A stretch of 64,000 nt of DNA, taken from positions 3,162,001 to 3,226,000 of the forward strand of contig NZ_CP126161.1 in NCBI RefSeq assembly GCF_030127105.1, in the 5' to 3' direction. Every line of letters starts with the position of its first letter. The first letter of the stretch is position 1. This DNA is from Haloarcula pelagica (GTDB taxonomy: Archaea; Halobacteriota; Halobacteria; Halobacteriales; Haloarculaceae). The notes beneath the pieces are model-generated. The model ran no database searches. It saw nothing but the letters and a program-made list of their open reading frames with translations, and was not told the DNA's origin. Of this stretch, positions 33,251-42,833 are shown piece after piece. A program made the position numbers and the translations under genes.

Positions 33251-34600
33251 TCACTCGACGTATCGGTACTTCCGTTCGCCCATGCGGCCCCAGCCGTCGA
33301 AGACGAACTCCGCTTCGGGCGGGGTGAACTCCTCTGCGTCCTCCTCGACGTGTGCGTCCATGTCGTGGTTGTGCACGTCGTGGACGTGTTCGTACTCCTC
33401 GAACGAGAGGTTATAGCGGCGCTGGATCTGCTCGTCGATGTTCAGCGCACCGATCTCGTCCTCCCACCCGGGGACGATCGTCTCCGCGTGGACTTCCGCC
33501 TGGGCACCCGACCCGTAGGAGGCCACCAGCAGTTTCTCGCCGGCGAGGTCGATGTCGTGCTCCATGGCCTCTTTCAGCCCGGAGGCACGCGCCAGGTGGA
33601 CGGACCCGGTGTACCAGTTGCCGACGTGCCGGGCGATCTCCAGTGTCGGCTCGATGGCCTGGTTGTACCAGTCCCGGTAGCGTTCGGTCTCGGTGAGCGC
33701 GTCGGTGTACTCCCGGATCGCGTCGTTGAACGCGTCCTCGGAGTCGAACTCCTCACGGACGGGCTGGTGGCCGATCTCCTCGGCCAGGAGGTCCTCCACG
33801 TCGGTCCCGCGGACGATGTGTCGGTAGCCGAGCGCGGCGGCCTTCCGGACCATCCCCGGGAACGGCGTGTGGAACGGGATCATGTAGTAGTCGTCGGGGT
33901 GGATCGGACCAGAGACTTCGGCGAAGTCGTCGAGCGCCTCGCGCATCCGGGCCAGGTAGACCTTCACCGAGCGCTTGCCGTCCACCGACGGGAACTGCTG
34001 ATTGGGCTTGAGGAAGTCCGTCTCGTCGGCGCTCCCGTAGCCCTGCTCGGTCGAGAGTTCGACGATCGACGGGTCCTCGTCGACGAGCATCGCGACGGCG
34101 CCGGCTCCCTGGGTCGCCTCGCCCGGGTCGTCGCGAGCGTACAGCGCCGTGTCGGTGGCGATGACGATGGCCGCCCGGCCACGGTTCCGGCCCGCCTGAA
34201 TCCAGTTGTAGGCGTCGTCGAGGCTCTGTGTCCCGGAGATACAGGCGAACTTCCGCTCGCCCTTGTTGGCGTGGTGGAAGTCGCCGTCGAACACCTGTTC
34301 GAGACAGCCCGCGATGTACGTCGAGACGGGTTTCGAGTTGTCGAACGAGCTCTCGGTCGCCACGTCGATCCGGCCGATATCGTCGGGTTCGAGCCCCTTG
34401 CGGTCCATCAGTCGATAGGCCGCGTTGGCCCCCATCGTCACGATGTCCTCGTAGACATCGGGGAACGACGAGGCGTGCAGTCCCAGTCCCTTGGTGTACT
34501 TCCCGGGGTCGTCCCCCTTCGCGGGCGCGAACGTCTCCGCGAGGTCGAGTTTGAGCTTCCCTGTCCAGATTTCGATGCCGTCGATACCGACTGCTGCCAT
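33251..34600 (-). CDS. hmgB: Hydroxymethylglutaryl-CoA synthase
   Basis: 449 residues. Condenses acetyl-CoA and acetoacetyl-CoA to HMG-CoA, the entry to the mevalonate pathway that supplies archaeal isoprenoid lipids. Starts MAAVGIDGIEIWTGKLKLDL. The thiolase-fold active-site Cys is in RKFACISGTQSLDDA, the His in YMIPFHTPFPGMV, and the acidic residue in ATESSFDNSKP. Ends FVFDGWGRMGERKYRYVE. Haloarchaeal homologues are of the larger eukaryote-like type. Single gene; the cis-prenyltransferases at 60-63 kb act further down the same isoprenoid pathway. Confidence 0.94.
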   Translation of the reverse strand: MAAVGIDGIEIWTGKLKLDLAETFAPAKGDDPGKYTKGLGLHASSFPDVYEDIVTMGANAAYRLMDRKGLEPDDIGRIDVATESSFDNSKPVSTYIAGCLEQVFDGDFHHANKGERKFACISGTQSLDDAYNWIQAGRNRGRAAIVIATDTALYARDDPGEATQGAGAVAMLVDEDPSIVELSTEQGYGSADETDFLKPNQQFPSVDGKRSVKVYLARMREALDDFAEVSGPIHPDDYYMIPFHTPFPGMVRKAAALGYRHIVRGTDVEDLLAEEIGHQPVREEFDSEDAFNDAIREYTDALTETERYRDWYNQAIEPTLEIARHVGNWYTGSVHLARASGLKEAMEHDIDLAGEKLLVASYGSGAQAEVHAETIVPGWEDEIGALNIDEQIQRRYNLSFEEYEHVHDVHNHDMDAHVEEDAEEFTPPEAEFVFDGWGRMGERKYRYVE

Positions 34601-34668
34601 ACCCGGAGGGTCGGCACCGGAACGTAAGATACTGTCGACCGCTGTGTCGACGACTGTCGAATACAGCG

Positions 34669-37068
34669 TCAGTTACACGACGTACTCGACGTAATCGGAG
34701 TATCCGGAGTCCCGTCTGAAGTATCGGTAATCCGTCGGCAGCGTTTGTTCCCAACATCGTCGACAGCGATGATAGTGAAGGTGTACTCTCGGAAGGCACC
34801 CCCTTCGAGATAGATCTGCGGAGAGCCGCCAGTGTAGCTGGCTTGGGGATTGTCAATAGCTCCGGTCCTGTTGACGTAGACCGTTGTCGATCGGATGTTC
34901 GTATCAGAGACAATCCACTCGATCTCGTACCTCGTAATCGGGAAACCAAAGAAGCTGAAGCTCTGGTCAGTCACTGCGAACGTGTCGATAGTCGGCGGGT
35001 TGTTCACGACTACCGAGCGCGACGTTGTGTCTACCGCGCCATCGTCATCGGTGACGCGGAGACTGACAGACCGCGTCCCTTCAGTCGGATAGGTGTTGGT
35101 GGTAGTGGCATCGTTTGTCGTCCGCTCGTAGCTACCGTCGCCGTCGAAGTCCCAGGCGTACTCGTCGACTCTACCGTCGTCATCGATCGAGCTACCGGCA
35201 TCGAAGGTGATCGACTCCTCGGTAGCTGCCGGGGAGGGAGACTGGGTGAATGCAGCCGACGGTGGCTCGTTTGGCGCCGAAACGGTCACTGTCTGACTCG
35301 TCGTCGCCGTCGCCCCGTCGTCGTCGGTCACCCGAAGCGTCACGCTCCTGGTCCCCGTTGTGCTGTAGGTGTGTGAAGTCGTCGGCTCGCTCGTCGTCGC
35401 CTCGTAGTTGCCGTCGTCGTCCCAGTCCCATGCGTACTCGTCGACCGTCCCGTCGCCGTCGCCGGACCCGGTCGCATCGAAGGTGACCGATTCGCCGGCA
35501 ACGGGCGAGGACGGGTCGTAGCTGAACGCCGCGGAGGGCGACTGGTTCGGTTCACTCACGGTCACCGTCTCGGTCAGGGACGTGGTGGTTCCGTCGGGGC
35601 CGGTGATCGTCAGCGTTACCGTGTAGGTCCCGCCCGAAGCGTAGGTGTACTGTGGCTGTTTACCGGTCACGTCGACCGTTCCGTCGCCGTCGAAGTCCCA
35701 CTCGTAGCTGTATGTCGCCGTGTCGTCCTCGTAGACCATCACGTCGCGGTAGAGCGACTCGGCGTCCGCGTCGGCGTCGTCGTCGGTGACGAACGCGAGG
35801 TACTGCGCGTCGATCTGGTAGTCCTGTCCAGCGGGAATCCGGTACCGCTTCCAGTTCGGCGCGGCGCTGTCGTAGGGACTCGACGGGGAGATGCCCCAGT
35901 TTTGGGTCCCGTAGACCTCGTAGATCCGGTCGTTGGACTGGCCGTTATCGGCTTCGAAGCCAAGGCCGTGGATCTCCCCTTCCGCGCCCGAGCGGAAGCC
36001 AAACGCCACGACCGTGTCCCCGGTCATCCCGTCGCTGTACCCGGTCTTCTTCCAGGTGTTGTTGGCCAGGACCAGCGTGCGGCCGCCGTCCCGGACCGTC
36101 GCGTTCGGTTCGTTGTCCTGGTTGCCGCCGTAGCTGGAGAGCGATGCGTCGGTGAAGTTCACGTACGCCGCCGCCGGATCGCGGTCGACGAGGCCGAGAC
36201 CGTTGACTGTCAGCCCCGCGTCGCCGCTGGTCGGTACCACGAGCACCGAGCCATCCGGTCGGACGGTGACGGTCTGCCGCCGCCAGTCGGTCGCGCCGTC
36301 GTCGTCCGTGACCGTCAGGCTCACGTCGTAGGTCCCGGCCCGGCTGTAGCTGTTCGTCACCTGCCGTCCGGTCGCGTCGACGCTTCCGTCGTCGCCGAAG
36401 TCCCACTCGTAGGTGGTGATCCGTCCGTCGCTGTCCGAGGACCGCCCGGCGGTAAACGTCACAGTGTCTCCCGTCACTGGGGAACCCGGCGTGTAGGTGA
36501 ACGCCGCCGTCGGGGGCGAGTTCGGTACCGGTGTCGGGGTGGGTGTCGGCGTGGCCGTCGGTGTCGCTGTCGGCGTTGGCGTGGCTGTCGCGGTTGGCGT
36601 CGGTGTCGCTGTCCCCGTCGGTGTGGGTGTCTTGGTCGCGGTGGCGACCGGCGTGGCCGTCGGCGTCGGAATCGTCGAACGCTCGTCGAGCAGGACGGTG
36701 TTGGACGTCTGGTGGACGACGAGCAACCGGACAGTCGACCCAGACGGGGAGTCGTAGGGGTGGCGCCAGCGCTCCCCTGGATCGAAGACGGCGTCGCTAC
36801 TGTCCAGCGGTGTGAACGACGACAGTCCGTAGCGGACGCGAGTCCCGTTGTCGAGGACAACATCCACGGCCCCGGCGTCGACAGCGTCCCCGCCACGGTG
36901 TGTGAGCGTCAGGGTGCTGCCGTCGAACTCCGCGCCGATATCCACGAGGACGCTGCCGCCGGAGTCTTGGTCGTCGAGGACGGCGATCCCGATCGCGCTG
37001 ACAGCGACGATGACGACCACAGTCAGAAGTGCCACGCCGACGGCTTCCGACTGTGCTCGCCGCTCCAT
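34669..37068 (-). CDS. Type IV pilin-like surface protein with PKD repeats and an embedded binding module
   Basis: 799 residues. Archaeal type IV pilin N-terminus: RRAQSEAVGVALLTVVV with one hydrophobic helix, a likely PibD substrate. A beta domain (~40-130), then a 50-residue Thr/Pro stalk (131-182). PKD repeat 1 at 186-270 (TYEWDFGDDG, YDVSLTVTDDDG). Residues ~275-447 look like a carbohydrate-binding beta-sandwich (NNTWKKTGYSD, GEIHGLGFEADNG, YEVYGTQNWGIS). A half PKD (452-505) and two full PKD repeats (to ~680) follow, then an Ig-like end. Expected outside the cell, perhaps in adhesion or as a minor pilin. Confidence 0.8.
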   Translation of the reverse strand: MERRAQSEAVGVALLTVVVIVAVSAIGIAVLDDQDSGGSVLVDIGAEFDGSTLTLTHRGGDAVDAGAVDVVLDNGTRVRYGLSSFTPLDSSDAVFDPGERWRHPYDSPSGSTVRLLVVHQTSNTVLLDERSTIPTPTATPVATATKTPTPTGTATPTPTATATPTPTATPTATPTPTPTPVPNSPPTAAFTYTPGSPVTGDTVTFTAGRSSDSDGRITTYEWDFGDDGSVDATGRQVTNSYSRAGTYDVSLTVTDDDGATDWRRQTVTVRPDGSVLVVPTSGDAGLTVNGLGLVDRDPAAAYVNFTDASLSSYGGNQDNEPNATVRDGGRTLVLANNTWKKTGYSDGMTGDTVVAFGFRSGAEGEIHGLGFEADNGQSNDRIYEVYGTQNWGISPSSPYDSAAPNWKRYRIPAGQDYQIDAQYLAFVTDDDADADAESLYRDVMVYEDDTATYSYEWDFDGDGTVDVTGKQPQYTYASGGTYTVTLTITGPDGTTTSLTETVTVSEPNQSPSAAFSYDPSSPVAGESVTFDATGSGDGDGTVDEYAWDWDDDGNYEATTSEPTTSHTYSTTGTRSVTLRVTDDDGATATTSQTVTVSAPNEPPSAAFTQSPSPAATEESITFDAGSSIDDDGRVDEYAWDFDGDGSYERTTNDATTTNTYPTEGTRSVSLRVTDDDGAVDTTSRSVVVNNPPTIDTFAVTDQSFSFFGFPITRYEIEWIVSDTNIRSTTVYVNRTGAIDNPQASYTGGSPQIYLEGGAFREYTFTIIAVDDVGNKRCRRITDTSDGTPDTPITSSTSCN
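36523..36678 (-). repeat. Thr/Pro-rich low-complexity stalk
   Basis: Simple repeated TP/TATP codons for residues 131-182 of the pilin-like protein. They make a rigid, probably glycosylated spacer. A plus-strand frame across it is only a shadow. Confidence 0.85.
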
Positions 37069-37412
37069 TTGGTGTAATTGAGTGGACCCTGGGTAAGACC
37101 GTTGCGGGTGATTACAGGAGCTGATAACTTTGGGTGTGGTTTGACCTTCCGGAAGATCTGCATTTGTTCTGGACCGGAGACTGTGAATTACTCCTGTCCT
37201 GGGTCTTCAGACGGTAAATCACGGCTCATGTAACATTGAGTTCGGTGACTTGTTCCCACTGTTTTCGGAGAAAAACCCCATAGACTGTTCGACCCTACAT
37301 CTTGACTGGCCCGCCACTATCATCTGATTTTGGCTTGGATTTCACGAATTCAAGCGTGACCGATTCACCGTTTCCGCTGACGGTGAATTAAAACTAAAAC
37401 ATAACTCTCCGC
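37069..37412. other. AT-rich gap between two surface-protein genes, with a coding-like remnant
   Basis: 344 bp. The distal part (37295-37387) reads on the minus strand as a 30-codon frame with normal codons but no start. The rest is AT-rich and has no ORF. Likely promoter region of the 37068 gene and 3' end of the 40520 gene. Confidence 0.5.
37295..37387 (-). pseudogene. Possible C-terminal gene remnant
   Basis: Minus-strand frame FTVSGNGESVTLEFV then KSKPKSDDSGGPVKM and TAG. A TAA stop sits immediately upstream and there is no initiator. It is out of frame with the 1035-residue surface protein that ends 26 bp before it. The GNGESVTLEF beta-strand pattern looks like the tail of a surface domain protein. 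It may be a leftover from a longer or deleted neighbour. Confidence 0.3.
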
Positions 37413-40400
37413 TCAAACGTCGATTGTTTCGGAATCTGTGTTGCCCTGTTGATCTTTTACTTCTACAGTAATCGTATCGGTAAGTAGAGTTCCTTTCTCC
37501 TTCCCGCCGTCTATCTCGGGCGATGTTCCACTTCCGGATCCACCGTTTAGTGCCTCTGTAACCGAATCCAATTGTGAACCGTCAGAATCGTACGCGGTGA
37601 ACGTAATCTCTTGTAGGTCGCTGTCACGGTCGCTGACTTGATAATCTACCTTGTACTTCCCAGAATTACCAACTGCTGAAGCCGAAGCAGAGTCGATAGT
37701 GGGTGAACTCTGTGATGGGTTGTTCGTGTTGACCGTCTGGGTCAACCGCGTGTCGTTGTTCCCGACCTCGTCGAAGACTCCCTCCAGAATCACGTCGTAC
37801 TCGCCGGTCTGACTGACGCGGTACGTGATACTGTAGCTCTCAGGATCAGCGCTGGTATCGTTGTTAGTGTTCGTGATCGCTTGAATCGTGCCTGGTCCAG
37901 TCGCGGCGATGTCGACGCTAGCCACCGATGTCGTCGCCTCCGTCACGTCAAAGGTCACGGTCAACTCGTCGGCGTCCTCGCGGACGACTTGGTAGTTGCT
38001 CACGGCGGGCGCGACGGTGTCTTTCGTCGTTTCGTCGTTCGGACCGGCGGTGCCACCGGTGTTCCCGACATCGTCGCGAACGTACCCCTCGGCGTACACC
38101 GACCCCTCGGGCAACGGAGCGGCATCGATACCGGTAAAGACGGTCTCGTCCCCGCCTGCGGTCGTGATCGTCTTCTCGACGGTGACAGTGTCGCCGGTCG
38201 ACTGATTGACGAGCGAGAGCACGGCCACCTCGTCCCCGTCGAGTGTGTCGGGGTTGACGAGCGTCGCTGTCACGCTGTCGGCCGTCGACGCGTTTATCCG
38301 GGCCGTGTCGATGAAGACGTTGTTCGGGTCGCCCGGCGGGTTCGCGTCGAACGTGAACGTGAGTGGCCGCTCGGTGTCCATCACGGTCCCGTCGCTCGCT
38401 TCTGCCCCGCTAACGACGGCCGTCACAGGCGTATCGGCACCGTTTGCGTTGAATTTCAGCGTCTCTCGATACGTGTCGGAATCGACCCAGGTCCGACTTA
38501 CGACGCTATAGTCGCTGTCACCGCCGGTGACGTTCTCGTACTGGACGGTCGGGTTCACCCCCTGGTTCATCGTCCGGTTGAAGTTCAGTGTCACCGTCCG
38601 CTGGACGTTGTTGTTGGCCTCAGTGCTGGTGATGGTGTTGTCCCCGTCGGAGAAGGTCGCAGTTGACACCGACGGCGGGCCGCCCGCGCCGCTGCTGATG
38701 GTGATCGTCTGTGTCGCCATGTCGCTACCGCCGTTGCCGTCGGTGACGGTCAGCGTCACCGTATTCGTCTCGCTGCTGGCGTAACTGTGCGTAGTCGTCT
38801 CCCCTGACCCGGTGGTCCCGTCGCCGAAGTCCCACTGGTACGTGAGCGAGTCGCCGTCGGGGTCGCTGGAAGCGGTCGCGTCGAACGTAATCTGCTCGCC
38901 AGTGTCGGCGTTGGACGGCGCGTCGAACTGCGCGGTCGGGTCCGAGTTCCCACCACCGCCACTACCGCTAGCACCGACCCGTTCGAGCGTGACGTTGATC
39001 CGGTCACTGGACCCGCCGCTGGCCGCGTAGACACCGATGGTTCCGTTCGCCTTCGCGATGAGATTCGTCGTCACCTCGCCGCTGGAGCCGGTCGCGTTCT
39101 CGCCGACCGAGAGGTTCCCGACCGTCGTGTTGTTAACCGCGAAGTCGACTGTGCTCCCGTCCAGCGCCGGGACGGTTCCCGCCCTGAGCGTCAGGTTGTC
39201 GTCGCTGTCGGCGCCCACGTCCCACGTACAGTCGGTTTCCGAACAATCCGAGAGGTAACTACCCGAGTTGTCCGTCCCTGGGTCCTTCCATTCGACGGCG
39301 TAGGCGCTACTACCGCCGCCACCGCTGCCGCCACTGGGCGGTGCTGTCACGTCGACGGTGATCGAGGCGTTCTGTCTGGTATCCGGATCGAAGGAGCTAT
39401 CGATCCCGACGTAACTGAACCTGACCTGCTGGCTCCCGGCCGTCGTCGCGTTGTAGGTAAATCGAACCCGCCCGTCGTCGTTCGGCCGCTTCGACGACCG
39501 ATCAAGCGAGCCCGAGCCGGCGATTTCGGCCTGGACGAGCGTACTGGAGGTGTTGGCCGGCGGGTTGTTGAAGCGGTTGCGCACCTCCAGAATGAGTTCG
39601 GTCTTTTGCCCCTGTGTCACTGTCGTGTCCTTCCCGGTTACCGTCGTCAGATACGCGGTGTCCTCCCGGGTCACGGCAGTCCCGACGCCGACTTTCGTCA
39701 TCCGGAGCTGGTAGGTCTCGGTGTCGTTCAGTGTCACAGCGATCGTGTGGAATCCAGTCGGTGCCGGTGTCGTGGCGTCCGAGACGTTGTCGACGGTCGA
39801 CTGCGTGCTGTTCAGGAACTCCCAGTACGACGCCGGGCGGCGGGAGACGACGATCAACCGTATCGGACCGGAACTCCCGTTCGAGAGTGTCACCGTCTGT
39901 GTCGACGCGCTGACGGAACTGACGTCGACGGACGTCGAACCGCTGGACGAGCGAGACAGCGACCCGTTCAACGCGATCAGGGAGATGTCGGTCCCGTCGA
40001 TGAACGTCTGGTTCGCGAGGGTGACGTTCGACGACCGGAACTGGTTGTACAGGACGGTGTGTTCGTAGTAGGTGTCGGGCGGGTTCGTATAGACGTTGTA
40101 CGCCGGTCGGTAGGCGAGTCCCCCGGTGTTGTACACCTGCGTTCGGTTCCAATAGTCGCCCGTCTCACCGGACGCGGTGGCGTTCTCGATGGTGATGTTG
40201 ACACTCCGGTCGGTGGTCCCGACCGTCCGAAGCGAGCCGGAGGGTGGTCCGGGGTTGATCGCGACTGCGCGGCTCGGGTACCGGGTTCCCAGTGCCACAC
40301 TCGTCGCCTGGGACCCCCCCTCCCCGGGCATCGAGACGATGGCGTTCCGGAGGTCCTGCAGTTGTTGCTGGACCTCCTGGTTGTGGTTGAATTCGATCTG

Positions 40401-40520
40401 ACGGTTCTGATCGGGGACGACGAACGCCTGGTAGGTCGAGAAGGCGATGATGAGAACGGCAAACAACAACACAGCCCCCACTTGGATGGACTGGCTGCGT
40501 TCGTCACCCACGAACTCCAT
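37413..40520 (-). CDS. Large haloarchaeal surface protein with pilin-like N-terminus and PKD domain
   Basis: 1035 residues. The N-terminus DERSQSIQVGAVLLFAVLII is a pilin-like or single-pass anchor; a polar coiled stretch follows (HNQEVQQQLQDLRNAI). Residues 70-390 are beta-rich and Asn-rich with many N-x-S/T sequons, suggesting N-glycosylation (resembles DUF7289). Poly-Gly/Ser linkers at ~395-405 and ~518-525, and a disulfide-capable pair CSETDC at ~426-431. One PKD repeat (~527-612, YQWDFGDGTTGSG). The rest are Ig/cadherin-like repeats to the end. Probably an external adhesin or S-layer-associated protein; no enzyme motif seen. Confidence 0.78.
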   Translation of the reverse strand: MEFVGDERSQSIQVGAVLLFAVLIIAFSTYQAFVVPDQNRQIEFNHNQEVQQQLQDLRNAIVSMPGEGGSQATSVALGTRYPSRAVAINPGPPSGSLRTVGTTDRSVNITIENATASGETGDYWNRTQVYNTGGLAYRPAYNVYTNPPDTYYEHTVLYNQFRSSNVTLANQTFIDGTDISLIALNGSLSRSSSGSTSVDVSSVSASTQTVTLSNGSSGPIRLIVVSRRPASYWEFLNSTQSTVDNVSDATTPAPTGFHTIAVTLNDTETYQLRMTKVGVGTAVTREDTAYLTTVTGKDTTVTQGQKTELILEVRNRFNNPPANTSSTLVQAEIAGSGSLDRSSKRPNDDGRVRFTYNATTAGSQQVRFSYVGIDSSFDPDTRQNASITVDVTAPPSGGSGGGGSSAYAVEWKDPGTDNSGSYLSDCSETDCTWDVGADSDDNLTLRAGTVPALDGSTVDFAVNNTTVGNLSVGENATGSSGEVTTNLIAKANGTIGVYAASGGSSDRINVTLERVGASGSGGGGNSDPTAQFDAPSNADTGEQITFDATASSDPDGDSLTYQWDFGDGTTGSGETTTHSYASSETNTVTLTVTDGNGGSDMATQTITISSGAGGPPSVSTATFSDGDNTITSTEANNNVQRTVTLNFNRTMNQGVNPTVQYENVTGGDSDYSVVSRTWVDSDTYRETLKFNANGADTPVTAVVSGAEASDGTVMDTERPLTFTFDANPPGDPNNVFIDTARINASTADSVTATLVNPDTLDGDEVAVLSLVNQSTGDTVTVEKTITTAGGDETVFTGIDAAPLPEGSVYAEGYVRDDVGNTGGTAGPNDETTKDTVAPAVSNYQVVREDADELTVTFDVTEATTSVASVDIAATGPGTIQAITNTNNDTSADPESYSITYRVSQTGEYDVILEGVFDEVGNNDTRLTQTVNTNNPSQSSPTIDSASASAVGNSGKYKVDYQVSDRDSDLQEITFTAYDSDGSQLDSVTEALNGGSGSGTSPEIDGGKEKGTLLTDTITVEVKDQQGNTDSETIDV

Positions 40521-40565
40521 GGGTGCCCTTCCGGACAGGTGGTTAAAAACTTGTCCGCCCCAGTA

Positions 40566-41153
40566 TCAGTTCTCGTCGTCCTCTTCCTCGACGACTTCCG
40601 GGTCCTCCATCGCGGTCTGAAGGCTGTCGAGTCCGTTGACCCACTCGGAGACCAGACCGTAGTCGAGGTCCTCCGCGATCTCCATCGCCAGTTCCTCGCC
40701 GTCGATGATGCGGGTCCCGGCCTGGACACAGTAGCCCAGTGCGGCGTCTAGGTCCTCCTCGGCTTCGGCGTCGGCCGCGGCGGCGACGTAGTCGGCGACG
40801 GTTCCCTCGTCGGCGACGCCCTCGGCGACGTACTCCTCGGCGGCGTAGAACACACAGACCAGCGAGGTCTGGACCCCGTCGATCAGCATTACGGTCTCCT
40901 CGTCGTCGAGTGTGACCTCTTCGAGGACGATCTCTCGGACGCCCCGAAGTTCGTCGAGCGCGGTCTCCTCGTCGAGTGTGTCGTCGTCGTAGTCACTGAG
41001 GATCTTCACGACCGCGATCGCGGCGTCGTCTTGGAGGTTCAACAGGAGGCGTGCCGAGTCTTCGTTCTCGGGATCCACGTCCTCGTCGTCGATTCGGTCG
41101 ATCCAGTTCTGCCAACGTTCGTCGGTGTAATACTCCCCCGGCGGAGTGCTCAT
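40566..41153 (-). CDS. DUF2150 family protein
   Basis: 195 residues, soluble, mostly helical and extremely acidic (C-terminus MEDPEVVEEEDDEN). Conserved stretches: YYTDERWQNWIDRID, ENEDSARLLLNLQDDAAIAVVKIL and LIDGVQTSLVCVFYAAEEYV. Restricted to archaea and functionally uncharacterised. Single gene, following the surface protein on the same strand after a 45-bp gap but probably independent (163 bp to the divergent 41318 gene). Confidence 0.82.
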   Translation of the reverse strand: MSTPPGEYYTDERWQNWIDRIDDEDVDPENEDSARLLLNLQDDAAIAVVKILSDYDDDTLDEETALDELRGVREIVLEEVTLDDEETVMLIDGVQTSLVCVFYAAEEYVAEGVADEGTVADYVAAAADAEAEEDLDAALGYCVQAGTRIIDGEELAMEIAEDLDYGLVSEWVNGLDSLQTAMEDPEVVEEEDDEN

Positions 41154-41317
41154 ATCACTCCCTACGCGTGGCCCGGGATAGTAGTTTCGACCGGGGATTT
41201 CGCCGTACCGGGAGCGAAACCACCGGCCAGCGGACGGACGAGACGTGACAGCGGCGTGTCCGACCGTGGACGGGACCCGACGCTGGTTTTACTATCCGCG
41301 GCGTGTTACGTCAACAC

Positions 41318-41608
41318 ATGTCACAGTGGCATCCGGAGCCCGCCGGCCACAGACGCCCCGTGGGCGCGGTTGCCACCCGTCTCGGGACGGCCCTGCTCGT
41401 CGTCGCGCTCCCGCTCGCGACCGGTTCGTTTCTCGGACTCCTCGCCGGGACGACGGTGGCGGCGGCGCTGTCGACGGCGGTGACAGCGGTGGTGGACCCG
41501 CCCGCCGCGAGCAGTCTCGCGTGGCTGTTCAGAGTCGGCGCGCTAGGGGTGCTGGCCGGGAGCTGGATTCTCGGGTTCGGACTCGTCGTCGAGGAACTGT
41601 GGGCCTAG
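41318..41608 (+). CDS. Small haloarchaeal membrane protein
   Basis: 96 residues, two to three membrane segments (LGTALLVVALPLATGSFLGLL, LSTAVTAVVDPP, WLFRVGALGVLAGSWILGFG). No family recognised. A TATA-like TTTTACTAT lies ~27 bp before ATG 41318, giving a leaderless transcript; an upstream in-frame TTG at 41303 is less likely. The stop overlaps the convergent mscS stop by four bases. Confidence 0.65.
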   Translation: MSQWHPEPAGHRRPVGAVATRLGTALLVVALPLATGSFLGLLAGTTVAAALSTAVTAVVDPPAASSLAWLFRVGALGVLAGSWILGFGLVVEELWA

Positions 41609-42789
41609 TCGTCGGTGTCCGATCGCTCGGCGAGCGTGGCGAGTTGCTCCGGTGGGGTGTCGGCGGCGCCCTCGCGGACGGAGAACCGTCGCTGGGGGAA
41701 CGGGACGACGATCCCGGCCTCGTCGAAGGCGGTCTTGACCGCTCCGACGACCTGCGAGATCGCGCGCCACTTCCGTGGCGGGGTCGGGTGGTCGATCCAG
41801 AACCGCAGTTCCAGGACGATCGCCGAATCCCCGAAGGACTTCGGGATGATCTGGGGGGACGGAGAGTCGACGACGCCTTCGACGCCGGCGATGGCCTCGT
41901 GTGCGACCTCGCTGGCGTGGTCGATGTCGGTGTCGTAGTCGACGCCGACATCCAGAGTCAGCCGGAGTCGGCCTTTCTGGCTGCGATTGGTGATCGCCTG
42001 GTCGGCGACCTGGTCGTTCGGGATGACGACGAACTCCCCGTCGAAGTTCTCCAGGCGAGTGTTGAAGATAGTGATGTCGGTGACGATCCCCTCCTGCTCG
42101 CCCAGTTCCACCCAGTCGCCGATCGTGAACGGGCGCGAGAACATCAGGACGAAGCCGGCGATCAACGAACCCAGCGTCTGCCGGGCCGCGAGCCCGACAA
42201 CGATGCCGAGGAATCCGGCCCCGACGAGCAGCCCGCTGAGGTTCTCACCCCAGAGGGTCAGTCCACCGGACAGCACGGTCAACAGGATCACTACCTGGCC
42301 GACCCGGAGCACGATCTCTTCCTGGTGTTCGGTGATCCGATCGGACCCGTCGCCGAGCCGATCGACGAGCCGTTTCAACTGATCGGACGCCGCGAAGCCG
42401 ACGGCCGCGAGTACGACCGTGATCCCGACTCTGAACAGGTCGCTGGTGGCGATCTGGCTCAGACTCCCGCTCGGATCGACCACACCCCAGAGGACGAGGA
42501 CCGTCGCAACCGCACTCACGATGACGGTGAACTGGACCGTCCGTAACAGCACTCCCGAGGAGGAGGTCGGCGCGATCCGCTCGGCGATCCCGTAGGCGCC
42601 GTCGAACTGGCCGGCGAAGTACCGCGAGAAGACGACGTGTCTGCCGGCCTGTACGATCGCGGGGAACACCAAGACGACGAGGACGAACGCGGCGAGGAGA
42701 ACGCCGAACGTGACGGCTGTCGGTCCGTACAACGCCGAGAGCTGTTCCAGGAGTTCCAGCGCGCGCTGGACCACCCCTGCCTGCTGCAT
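41605..42789 (-). CDS. MscS-family mechanosensitive channel
   Basis: 394 residues. Gated by membrane tension to release solutes on osmotic downshock, important for halophiles. Four membrane helices precede the pore: the pore-lining TM3-like segment is GENLSGLLVGAGFLGIVVGLAARQTLGSLIAGF. Then the MscS beta domain (FTIGDWVELGEQEGIVTDITIFNTRLENFDGEFVVIPN). After that comes the alpha/beta domain (VDYDTDIDHASEVAHEAI, LELRFWIDHP). N-terminal extra helices make it longer than E. coli MscS (286). Confidence 0.9.
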   Translation of the reverse strand: MQQAGVVQRALELLEQLSALYGPTAVTFGVLLAAFVLVVLVFPAIVQAGRHVVFSRYFAGQFDGAYGIAERIAPTSSSGVLLRTVQFTVIVSAVATVLVLWGVVDPSGSLSQIATSDLFRVGITVVLAAVGFAASDQLKRLVDRLGDGSDRITEHQEEIVLRVGQVVILLTVLSGGLTLWGENLSGLLVGAGFLGIVVGLAARQTLGSLIAGFVLMFSRPFTIGDWVELGEQEGIVTDITIFNTRLENFDGEFVVIPNDQVADQAITNRSQKGRLRLTLDVGVDYDTDIDHASEVAHEAIAGVEGVVDSPSPQIIPKSFGDSAIVLELRFWIDHPTPPRKWRAISQVVGAVKTAFDEAGIVVPFPQRRFSVREGAADTPPEQLATLAERSDTDD

Positions 42790-42833
42790 ACCTCCGTAGA
42801 ACGGAGCCGAGGTCTTGTGTGTTGTCGTTGCGA

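Noticed and set aside
36497-36757. Plus-strand Val/Gly-rich frame
   Set aside because: Simply the complement of the Thr/Pro codon repeat in the pilin-like gene.
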